Part shown: one piece after another, positions 57,289 through 64,000 of the stretch
Layout: each line of letters opens with the position of its first letter
How positions within the stretch are numbered: position 1 is the first letter of the stretch
Source of the DNA: Lysobacter antibioticus
GTDB lineage: Bacteria; Pseudomonadota; Gammaproteobacteria; Xanthomonadales; Xanthomonadaceae
Assembly: GCF_001442535.1 (NCBI RefSeq)
Contig: NZ_CP013141.1
Location: 3,016,113 to 3,080,112, forward strand
Reading direction: 5' to 3'
DNA: 64,000 nt
Translations under genes and position numbers: made by a program
Notes under the pieces: generated by a model
Told to the model about the DNA's origin: nothing
Database searches by the model: none
The model's input: the letters and a program-made list of their open reading frames with translations, nothing else

Positions 57289-60200
57289 TCAGGCCTGGCC
57301 CGGCTGGGGGCCGTGCGGCGGATGATGCAGGTCGGCGTCGTGCAAAGGCGCCTGCTCGTCGTGGATGTGTTCGGCGACCGCGTTGGAGTCTCGGCGAGCG
57401 CGGCGAGCGCGCTCGCGGTAGTGCTCGTCGGAACGGCGGTCGAGCAAGTCGTACACCACCGGAATGACCAGCAAGGTCAGCAGGGTCGAAACGAGCAGGC
57501 CGCCGATCACCGTGATCGCCATCGGCGCGCGCACCTCGGCGCCTTCGCCGGTGGCGATCGCCAGCGGCAGGAAGCCGAACAGGGTGCAGGTGGTGGTCAT
57601 CACGATCGGGCGCAGTCGCGAACGCGCGCCTTCGATCAAGGCCTCGCGCTTGGGCGTGCCGTGCTCGCGCAACTGGTTGACCTTGTCGATCAGGATGATC
57701 GCGTTCTTGACCACCAGGCCGACCAGCAGGATCAGACCGATGAATACCACCACCGATATCGGCGAACGAGTCATGACCAGGGCCAACACCGCGCCGACCA
57801 GGGCCAGCGGGATGGTGAACAAGATCACGAACGGATGCAGCAACGACTCGAACTGCGAGGCCATCACCAGATACACCAGGAAGATCGCCAGGCCGAACGC
57901 GAACAGCAGCGAGTTGATCGACTGCTGCAATTCCTCGCCCTGGCCGCCGATGTGCATGCCGATTTCCGCGCCGAGCGGTTGCTCGGCGACCATCCGGTTG
58001 ACCTCGTCGATGGCGCCGCCGAGGTCGATCTCGCGCAGGTTGGCCGAGACGATGGCCACCCTCACTTGATCGGCTCGATGGATCTCGCTGGGGCCGGTGG
58101 TCGAGACCACGTCGGCGACCGAGCTCAGGGTCACCGGCCGGCTGCTGCCCGGATTGACGATCAAACGACGGATGCTTTCCAGCGAGGCGCGGTCGGATTC
58201 GCGCGCCCGCACCAGCACGTCGATCTTGCGGTCGCGAAAGCTGTAACGCGTGGCGACTTCGCCGCGCACCTTCTTCACCACCGCGTCGGCGATCTGGCGC
58301 GTGGTCAGGCCGAGCGCACCGGCCCGATCCTGATCGAAGCGGATCTGGATCTCCGGGAAGCCCTGCTCCACGGTCGACTTGACGTCGGCGTAGTGCGGGT
58401 TGGCGCGCAGCATCGCCGCCATGCGCTGGCCGGCGCGCTGGATGGTCTCCAGGTCCTGGCCGCGCAGTTCGATTTCCAGCGGGGTCGAGAAACTGAACAA
58501 CTGCGGACGAGCGAAGCCGACCTGAGCCGACGGATGCGCACGCATGGTTTCGCGCAAGCGTTCGGTCTCGCCCGCCTCGACTTCCTTGCTGCCGCCGTCG
58601 GCCATCACCACGGTGAGCTTGCCGATGTTCTCGCCGCTCTCGGTCGGGTTGGCGTCCAGACGAGTGCCGCTGCCGCTGACGCCGAACAGCGCGCGGATGC
58701 CGGGGTCCTTGTCGTGCTTGAGCTGCAGCTCGCGCACCAGCTTGTCGGTCTCGCGCAGCGGCGTGCCGGGCGGCAGCTTGACCGTCATCTCGAAGCGGTC
58801 CTGGGCCAGCTGCGGAATCAGGTCGGTGCCGAGCAAGGGCACCGTCGCGATCGTCGCGACGAAGGCGGCGCCGGCCAGCAGCAGCACCAGGACCGGTCGG
58901 CCCAACGCCGCCGGCAACAGTTTCAGATAAGTACTTTCGGCGCGGCCGTACGGCGCCATCGCCAGATCGCTGGCCTTGCGCATCACCGGGCCGGTCACTG
59001 CGGCGAGAATGCGCCAGGCGCGCACCACCGCCCAGGCGATGCCGAAGAAGGTCCAGCGGACCGCCGCGACGATCGCGAGGAACGGCCATGCCAGCACCTT
59101 CGTCACCTGGCTGCGCGGCTGCCAGCGCGGATGCGGCGCTTCTTCCTGGAAACCCATCGCCGGCCGTCCGCGCAATGCGCTCAGCATCGGGATCAAGGTC
59201 ATCGACACGATCAGCGAGATGCCGATCGCCAGAGCCACGGTCAACGCCTGGTCGCGGAACAACTGGCCGGCGATGCCTTCGACGAACACCAGCGGCAGGA
59301 ACACCGCGATCGTGGTCAGGGTCGAGGCGACCACCGCCATGCTGACCTCGCGGGTGCCGGTAACGGCCGCTTCGAGAATGCCGAGCCCGCGTTCGCGCGC
59401 CTTGGCGATACTTTCGAGCACCACGATCGAGTCGTCGACCACCAGGCCGGTGGCCAGGGCCAAGCCGCCGAGCGACATCACGTTGAGGCTCAGGTCGAGC
59501 TGGCCCATGAAGAAAAAGGTGGTCACGATCGAGACCGGCAGCGACAGGCCGATCACGAAGGTGCTCCAGCCATCGCGCAGGAACAGGAAGATGATCAGGA
59601 TCGCGAGCAGGCCGCCGATCACCGCGTCCTTCTTGACGTCGGCGATGGCGTGGCGGATGAACTGCGACTGGTCGTCGATCGTGGTCAGCTCGACGTCGGC
59701 CGGGATCTGCGACTTGATCGCCTCCAGCCGCGCCTGGATGGCGTCGGCGCTGGCCACGGTATTCGCGTCGCCTTCCTTGTAGATCGCCAGCTCCACCGCT
59801 TCCTTGCCGGCCAGGCGGATGATCGCTTCGCGCTCCTTATAGCCTTGGCGGACTTCGGCGATGTCCTTCAATCGCACCGGCTTGCCGCCGGCCGGCGTGC
59901 TCTGCTCGCCCGAGGACGCGCTCTGCACCGAGGCCGCGGCGGCCATGGCGTCGGCCGACCCGGATGCAGCGGCGACTCGCGCCATTTCCGCGGCCGCGTC
60001 CGCGGCGGCGTTGCCGCCGGCCGCCTGCGTCGTGACCAGCATCTCGCGGATTTCCGGCACGGTCGCGAACTGATTGACGGTGCGCACCAGATAACGCTGG
60101 TTGCCTTCCTGCAGGCTGCCGCCGGAGATATTGATGTTCTCCTGCTGCAGGCGCTGGATGACGGTGTCGATCGGCAGATTGAGCTGGGAAATCTTCTGCT

Positions 60201-60816
60201 GGTCGATATCGACCTGGATCTCGTCCTCGAGACCGCCGCCGACCTTGACCGCGGCGACGCCATCGACCGGTTCGAGTTTCTTCTTCAGATCGTCGTCGGC
60301 GTAACGGCGCAGCTCGGTCAGGCGCCGGATCGCATCGGTATCGTCGGCCGCCGCGCCCTTATTGGACAGGGCGATGCGCAGGATCGGCTCGGTCGAAGGA
60401 TTGAAACGCAGCAGCACCGGCTTCTTCACTTCCAGCGGCAACTGCACGACTTCCATCTTGTCGCGCACCTCCAGGCTGGCCTGGTCCATGTCGGTGCCCC
60501 AGGCGAACTCCAGCACCACGTCGCTCTGGCCGGTGCGCGAGACCGACTTGAGCTTGCGCAAGCCCTTGACCACGCCGAGCGCCTCTTCCAGAGGCTCGGT
60601 CACCAGGGTCTCGATTTCGGTCGGCGCCGCGCCGGTGTACTCGGTGCGCACGGTCAGGGTCGGATAACTCAGATCCGGCAGCAGGTTGACCTTGAGGCTG
60701 TTGAGGGCGATCACGCCGAACAGCAGGAAAGTGATGGTCACCATCGCCACCGTGACCCGGCGGCGGGTGGAGAATTCCACCAGATTGAAGGACGTCGCGT
60801 CCGAAGGCTGAGCCAC
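57289..60816 (-). CDS. RND efflux permease (first permease, with insertions)
   Basis: The 1175-residue RND permease is longer than the usual 1020-1060 residues. It has the N-terminal FSTRRRVTVAMVTITFLLFG helix, LATGLVVDDSIVVLESIAKA in the relay region, and FIGLILLVGLVVKNAIILID. Two insertions explain the extra length: an Ala/Gly-rich stretch in the porter domain (about residues 240-300) and a membrane-like segment of about 70 residues in the middle (about 560-640, PRWQPRSQVTKVLAWPFLAI). The start codon is GTG at 60816. Together with the next permease it probably forms an MdtBC-like pair. Confidence 0.92.
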   Translation of the reverse strand: MAQPSDATSFNLVEFSTRRRVTVAMVTITFLLFGVIALNSLKVNLLPDLSYPTLTVRTEYTGAAPTEIETLVTEPLEEALGVVKGLRKLKSVSRTGQSDVVLEFAWGTDMDQASLEVRDKMEVVQLPLEVKKPVLLRFNPSTEPILRIALSNKGAAADDTDAIRRLTELRRYADDDLKKKLEPVDGVAAVKVGGGLEDEIQVDIDQQKISQLNLPIDTVIQRLQQENINISGGSLQEGNQRYLVRTVNQFATVPEIREMLVTTQAAGGNAAADAAAEMARVAAASGSADAMAAAASVQSASSGEQSTPAGGKPVRLKDIAEVRQGYKEREAIIRLAGKEAVELAIYKEGDANTVASADAIQARLEAIKSQIPADVELTTIDDQSQFIRHAIADVKKDAVIGGLLAILIIFLFLRDGWSTFVIGLSLPVSIVTTFFFMGQLDLSLNVMSLGGLALATGLVVDDSIVVLESIAKARERGLGILEAAVTGTREVSMAVVASTLTTIAVFLPLVFVEGIAGQLFRDQALTVALAIGISLIVSMTLIPMLSALRGRPAMGFQEEAPHPRWQPRSQVTKVLAWPFLAIVAAVRWTFFGIAWAVVRAWRILAAVTGPVMRKASDLAMAPYGRAESTYLKLLPAALGRPVLVLLLAGAAFVATIATVPLLGTDLIPQLAQDRFEMTVKLPPGTPLRETDKLVRELQLKHDKDPGIRALFGVSGSGTRLDANPTESGENIGKLTVVMADGGSKEVEAGETERLRETMRAHPSAQVGFARPQLFSFSTPLEIELRGQDLETIQRAGQRMAAMLRANPHYADVKSTVEQGFPEIQIRFDQDRAGALGLTTRQIADAVVKKVRGEVATRYSFRDRKIDVLVRARESDRASLESIRRLIVNPGSSRPVTLSSVADVVSTTGPSEIHRADQVRVAIVSANLREIDLGGAIDEVNRMVAEQPLGAEIGMHIGGQGEELQQSINSLLFAFGLAIFLVYLVMASQFESLLHPFVILFTIPLALVGAVLALVMTRSPISVVVFIGLILLVGLVVKNAIILIDKVNQLREHGTPKREALIEGARSRLRPIVMTTTCTLFGFLPLAIATGEGAEVRAPMAITVIGGLLVSTLLTLLVIPVVYDLLDRRSDEHYRERARRARRDSNAVAEHIHDEQAPLHDADLHHPPHGPQPGQA

Positions 60817-60906
60817 AGTCAGTCCCCACGTTCTTTAAGTGTTATGTGGGCCGGCGCCGCGGCGGACCGCGGCGGCGGCAAGGGCGCGCGTACCACGCGC
60901 GCTTGC

Positions 60907-62052
60907 TTACTGTTTCTGTGCGGCCGGCTTCGCGGCGGCGACTTCACGCGGCGCGGACGGGCCGATCAACTGCACCTCGGTGCCCTCGCGCAGCGCGGTC
61001 TTGCCGGCCACCACGACCTGCTCGCCGAGCTTGAGGCCGTCGCGGACCTCGGCCCAGGCGCCGTCGAGATAGCCCAGCTTGACCGGGACCCGCGAGACCT
61101 TCTTGCCGCGCACCACGAACACCGCCGGGTCGCCCTCGTCGTCGAGCAGCGCCGCGCGCGGCACGACCAGCGCGTCGGCGCGGTTGTCGTAGTCGATGCG
61201 CAGGCGGCCGAACATGCCGGGCTGTAGCGTGCCGCCGCCTTCGAAGGCGCAGATCACCCGGAAGGTGCCGCTGCCGGAATCGACCACCGGGGCGACGCGG
61301 TCGACCGTGCCGGTGAAGACCTTGCCGGGCATGGCATCGACCTGCATCTGCACCGGCAGGCCGGCCTTGAGCGTGGCCAGCTCGCGTTCGGGCACGTTGA
61401 GCGTGGCCTCCAGGCGCGAGGTGTCGACGATGCGGATGATCGGCGAGTTGATCTGGACGAAGTTGCCGGTCTTGATCGAACGCGAGGCGACGATGCCCGA
61501 GATCGGCGCTTCGACCTTGGCGTAGGACAACTCCAGGTTCGCCATGCGATTGGCGGCGCGGGCGTTCTCCAGGTCGTAGCGCAGTTGGTCGTTGTCGTTG
61601 GCGCTCAGCAGGCGTTGTTCGGCCAGTTGCTTGGAACGGGCGTAGTTGGCCTCGAGCTTGCGCATGGTGGCGTTGGTCTGGGCGGCCTGCAGCTCGGCGC
61701 GCGCCGAGTCGAGCCGCACCAGTACCTGGCCGGCCTGGACGTGCTGGCCTTCCTCGACCATCACCGCGAGCGCCACCCCCGAGGTCTTGGCCACCACCTG
61801 CGATTCGGCCCGTGCCTCCAGCGGCGCGGTACCGGTGTAGCTGGCCGCGATCGCGCGCCGCGTCGCCTGGGCGACCTCGACCGGAACCGCTTCCGATGCT
61901 TTGTCCTTGGCTTCCTTGGCCTGCGCTTCCGCAGCGCCGGCACCGCCCTTGCAGGCCGACAGGCCAAGCACACAGGCCAGGGCCAGGGCGGCGACTGCCA
62001 CCGTGCCGCCCATTGCCGGACCGCTCTTGCGGATATTGGTGAGTTGACGCAT
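60907..62052 (-). CDS. RND efflux periplasmic adaptor (membrane fusion lipoprotein)
   Basis: The adaptor links the permeases to an outer-membrane channel. The 381-residue protein has a signal with lipobox (LGLSAC, Cys near residue 34), so it is a lipoprotein. A lipoyl/barrel-sandwich half-motif (ASYTGTAPLEARAESQVVAK), an alpha-helical hairpin (LDSARAELQAAQTNATMRKL), the second lipoyl part (VEAPISGIVASRSIKTGNFV) and a beta-barrel follow. The ATG at 62052 is preferred over a TTG at 62067. It is the first gene of the operon. No TolC-type gene is in the window, so the outer-membrane partner must be elsewhere. Confidence 0.93.
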   Translation of the reverse strand: MRQLTNIRKSGPAMGGTVAVAALALACVLGLSACKGGAGAAEAQAKEAKDKASEAVPVEVAQATRRAIAASYTGTAPLEARAESQVVAKTSGVALAVMVEEGQHVQAGQVLVRLDSARAELQAAQTNATMRKLEANYARSKQLAEQRLLSANDNDQLRYDLENARAANRMANLELSYAKVEAPISGIVASRSIKTGNFVQINSPIIRIVDTSRLEATLNVPERELATLKAGLPVQMQVDAMPGKVFTGTVDRVAPVVDSGSGTFRVICAFEGGGTLQPGMFGRLRIDYDNRADALVVPRAALLDDEGDPAVFVVRGKKVSRVPVKLGYLDGAWAEVRDGLKLGEQVVVAGKTALREGTEVQLIGPSAPREVAAAKPAAQKQ

Positions 62053-62389
62053 TCGAGACGACCCCAAGCTCTAGTTTTTTCGTCGGTTACCGGTCGTATG
62101 CCGGTGTTGTATATAGGTATATCACCGGCCCTGAAAACCACCATCCGCCGAAGGTAATGGTGACTGGAGCCATGCATTTATTCTGAGGCACGGTAAGCGC
62201 GAGCGATGCCGATCGCGCGCCTGCGGCGGCCTCGGGCGGCACGCCCTCGCCGCCCTGCGAGTATGGATGCGCTCAAGGACGACTTCGTTGCAGTCGCATG
62301 GCCGGCTATACTCGCCGACTTATGCGCGGCTCCGGCCCTGCACAGCCAGCCACCACCTTTCGCTAGCCATTCGAGATTGCGGACTAGAC
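62053..62389. promoter_or_regulatory. Divergent promoter region between the efflux operon and cytochrome genes
   Basis: 337 bp. A long palindrome lies at 62100-62129 (see separate entry), 48 bp from the adaptor gene start. On the plus strand a TATACT box (62307-62312) lies 77 bp before the first cytochrome ATG and may be its -10. The rest shows no coding features. Confidence 0.5.
62100..62129. promoter_or_regulatory. Palindromic operator candidate of the efflux operon
   Basis: GCCGGTG (62100-62106) and CACCGGC (62123-62129) flank an AT-rich core with GTATATAGGTATATC, itself partly symmetrical. Its location just upstream of the adaptor gene in a GC-rich genome suggests a repressor site or promoter core of the RND operon. 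No regulator gene is adjacent. Confidence 0.55.
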
Positions 62390-62779
62390 ATGATGCGACC
62401 GCTGACGATCGCCGCCTGCTTTGCCCTGACCCTGGCCGCCATGACGGCACACGCTCAGGAACCCGCCAAGGCGCCGGCCCCCACCCCCGCCGCCGTTGCG
62501 GCCACTCCGGCCGCCGCGCCGGCCATCAAGGGCAATGCCGAGACCGGCCGCCAACTGACCTATACCTGCCAGGGCTGCCACGGCGTCACCGGCTATAAGA
62601 ACGCGTACCCGAACTATCACGTTCCCAAAATCGTCGGGCAGTCGCCGGAATACCTGACGAATGCGCTGACCGAATACAAGAAAGGCACGCGCAAGCACCC
62701 GACGATGCAGGCCCAGGCTCAGAGCTTCTCCGACCAGGACATCGCCGATATCGCCGCCTTCCTTTCCAGCGCCAAGTGA
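62390..62779 (+). CDS. Periplasmic c-type cytochrome
   Basis: The 129-residue protein has a signal peptide (MMRPLTIAACFALTLAAMTA, cleavage near AHAQ). After an Ala/Pro-rich linker it has one heme-binding site CQGCHG (C60, C63, H64), and a probable Met axial ligand in KHPTMQAQAQSF. The size and TYTCQGCHGVTGYKNAYPNYH region fit a class I cytochrome of the c4/c5 sort used as an electron carrier or with an oxidase. It lies 8 bp upstream of a second cytochrome gene and is divergent from the efflux operon. Confidence 0.9.
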   Translation: MMRPLTIAACFALTLAAMTAHAQEPAKAPAPTPAAVAATPAAAPAIKGNAETGRQLTYTCQGCHGVTGYKNAYPNYHVPKIVGQSPEYLTNALTEYKKGTRKHPTMQAQAQSFSDQDIADIAAFLSSAK

Positions 62780-62787
62780 GCCGCCCC

Positions 62788-63243
62788 ATGACGAACCCCA
62801 GCTTCTTCAAGAGCGGCCTCGCCATCGCCCTGTTCTCGGTCCTGACCCTCGCCGCCTGCTCGCAGGGCGGTGAAGTCCCGGCCGGCCATTCTTCGGCCGA
62901 CCGCGACGCCGGCCACACTTCGTCGTCGGCGGGCCTGCCGGCCGGCAACGTCGCCGCGGGCGAGAAGCTCGCCAGCGTCAAGGGCAAGGCCACCGGCCAG
63001 TCCTGTGTCGATTGCCACGGCGCCGAAGGCAATGCGCCGATCGACCCGACCTACCCGAAGCTCGCCGGCCAGTACCACGACTACATCGCCCACTCGCTGC
63101 AGATGTACCGCGACGGCGACCGCGAACATGCGTTGATGTCGAGCCAGGCCAAGGATCTCAACGACCAGCAGATCGCCGACCTCTCCGCCTACTTCGGTTC
63201 GCGCGAGAAAGGCCAGCTGCGCGACCTGCACGGCATCCACTGA
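62788..63243 (+). CDS. Lipoprotein c-type cytochrome
   Basis: The 151-residue protein has a signal with a lipobox (LTLAAC, Cys24), so the cytochrome is probably membrane-anchored. A Ser/Gly/His-rich linker is followed by one heme site CVDCHG (C73, C76, H77) and a Met ligand in EHALMSSQAKDL. It resembles the upstream gene in the KLAGQYHDYIAHSLQMYRDG region and its spacing, so the two are probably paralogues that pass electrons to the same partner. The ATG at 62788 is 8 bp after the first cytochrome stop. A strong terminator follows at 63281. Confidence 0.88.
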   Translation: MTNPSFFKSGLAIALFSVLTLAACSQGGEVPAGHSSADRDAGHTSSSAGLPAGNVAAGEKLASVKGKATGQSCVDCHGAEGNAPIDPTYPKLAGQYHDYIAHSLQMYRDGDREHALMSSQAKDLNDQQIADLSAYFGSREKGQLRDLHGIH

Positions 63244-63280
63244 GCCATAGCGCGGCCTCGCCGCGCCATCGATCAGAAAG

Positions 63281-63307
63281 AAACGGCCCGCATCAGCGGG
63301 CCGTTTT
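63281..63307 (+). terminator. Rho-independent terminator after the cytochrome genes
   Basis: AAACGGCCCGC-ATCA-GCGGGCCGTTT followed by TCGTTT: an 11 bp stem with a 4-base loop, 38 bp after the stop of the second cytochrome. Confidence 0.9.
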
Positions 63308-63422
63308 CGTTTGCGGCGGCGTTTGCGGAAGAGCCGCTGCGGCCTGAGCCCTTGCGAACTCGCTATCGCGGCAACCAGCGCAGCCAACCCCCTGGAACTC
63401 GCATCCACTCCAGCGACCGCCC

Positions 63423-64000
63423 TCACCCGCCCGGCGGCGGCCGCACACTGCCGTTGTCTTCCTGCAGATGCGGCTTGAACGGAATATCCGGCGGCGGGCG
63501 CGCGGTGGCCGGTTGCTCGTTGAGGTTCGGGTCGTTGATGCCGCAACTGCCGCCGAGCATCAGCAGCGCGACCGAACACTGGATGCTTTTGCCCTTGCTG
63601 CCCGGGATCGGAATCATCACCGTCTGCACGCTGCGCCGGACCCATTCGGCCAACAGGGTTTCGTTCGGGCGCCAGTACTTGTCGAGCGCGGTCGGCTCGT
63701 AATCGGTGGGCTTGCGCCGCAACCAGGTGCCGGCGCGGTCGAGGTCCTTGATCTCGGCGGTGATCGTGCCCGGCGGTTTGCCCGGCGAAGCCGAGCCCGG
63801 CGCATCGGCCAGGCGCACGCTGCCGTCGCTGTTGTACAGGCCTGGGGTGTCGCCGCGCTGCCCACCTGGCTGGTTGCGGGTGGAGTCGCCCCAGTCGTCG
63901 CCGCGCTTCGGCGTCGACCAGGTCCCGGGCGCGGGCGTCGGCTTCGGACCGGCGCCGGCGGTCGCCGCCGGCGGGCTGGAACTCGCGGCCGGGGCCGAAC
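63423..64000 (-). CDS. Hypothetical protein, C-terminal part (5' end outside window)
   Basis: About 192 residues remain, open to the right edge. The N-terminal part seen here is Ala/Pro-rich and low complexity (SSSPPAATAGAGPKPTPAPG). It is followed by a conserved-looking C-terminal region with KDLDRAGTWLRRKPTDYEPT, WRPNETLLAEWVRRSVQTV and a Cys pair (SIQCSVALLMLGGSCGINDP), ending in PPPDIPFKPHLQEDNGSVRP. From memory this end resembles large xanthomonad proteins called transmembrane repetitive proteins; the match is uncertain. The beginning, where membrane segments would lie, is outside the window. Confidence 0.6.
   Translation of the reverse strand, partial: SAPAASSSPPAATAGAGPKPTPAPGTWSTPKRGDDWGDSTRNQPGGQRGDTPGLYNSDGSVRLADAPGSASPGKPPGTITAEIKDLDRAGTWLRRKPTDYEPTALDKYWRPNETLLAEWVRRSVQTVMIPIPGSKGKSIQCSVALLMLGGSCGINDPNLNEQPATARPPPDIPFKPHLQEDNGSVRPPPGG

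Noticed and set aside
55957..61227. A 1,756-codon open frame on the plus strand
   Set aside because: Antisense to the two RND permease genes and the adaptor; His/Gln/Arg/Asp-rich composition marks a shadow frame.

Overview
The window is GC-rich DNA from a gammaproteobacterium, most likely a Lysobacter or close relative in the Xanthomonadaceae. This is inferred from gene order and content rather than from any marker gene: rpsA-ihfB-lapA-lapB followed by a surface-polysaccharide pair and galU, an N-terminal rhodanese-MoeB fusion, an ExeA/GspB pair, GTAG-headed REP-like repeats of the type described in Stenotrophomonas, and a last gene resembling a xanthomonad repetitive membrane protein. No rRNA, tRNA, phage, insertion sequence or CRISPR array is visible. 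Almost all genes are core housekeeping genes with uniform codon use.

Layout. 1-6.7 kb: the 3' part of ppsA, an MscS channel, orn, two DUF2721 paralogues, tadA, and a divergent DUF1993/TetR pair with two matching operator sites. 6.7-8.3 kb: a gene-poor stretch that holds one small cysteine-rich secreted peptide gene with its own ribosome binding site and terminator. 8.3-13 kb: guaB-guaA, folD, DUF1244. 13-14.1 kb: a non-coding repeat island with an inverted pair of a structured element of about 250 bp. 14.1-20.2 kb: a DUF2272 exoprotein, an alpha/beta hydrolase, RidA, then mobA-moeA-moeB for molybdenum cofactor, with a secreted chorismate mutase coupled to moeB. 20.3-27.4 kb: ndk, rlmN, pilF, rodZ, yfgM, bamB and der, the usual gammaproteobacterial cluster without ispG and hisS. 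27.6-32.2 kb: a TetR regulator with a PsrA-type box, and the fadB-fadA beta-oxidation genes. 32.4-34.6 kb: an amine-oxidase-like flavoprotein coupled to csaA, and a small membrane protein. 34.7-43.4 kb: galU, a CapD/WbpM-type dehydratase, a WecA-type transferase, lapB, lapA, ihfB, rpsA and cmk, linking envelope polysaccharide and LPS control to translation genes. 43.6-47.6 kb: rpmJ, then the agmatine-to-putrescine pair aguA and aguB with a lipoprotein and an acetyltransferase. 47.9-51 kb: a TetR/hydrolase unit with shared operators, and a TraB-family membrane protein. 51.2-54.1 kb: gspB and exeA/gspA of type II secretion, and a second tiny secreted peptide. 54.2-62.1 kb: a tripartite-type RND efflux operon with two permeases and one adaptor. 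62.4-63.3 kb: two c-type cytochromes. The last gene runs off the right edge.

The most interesting material is outside the named genes: two unannotated secreted mini-proteins (7205-7363 and 53971-54114); the inverted element pair in the 13 kb island, whose hairpin stems differ by compensating changes while all four loops keep an AGGA-like motif; and three TetR circuits whose operators can be read directly from repeated palindromes.
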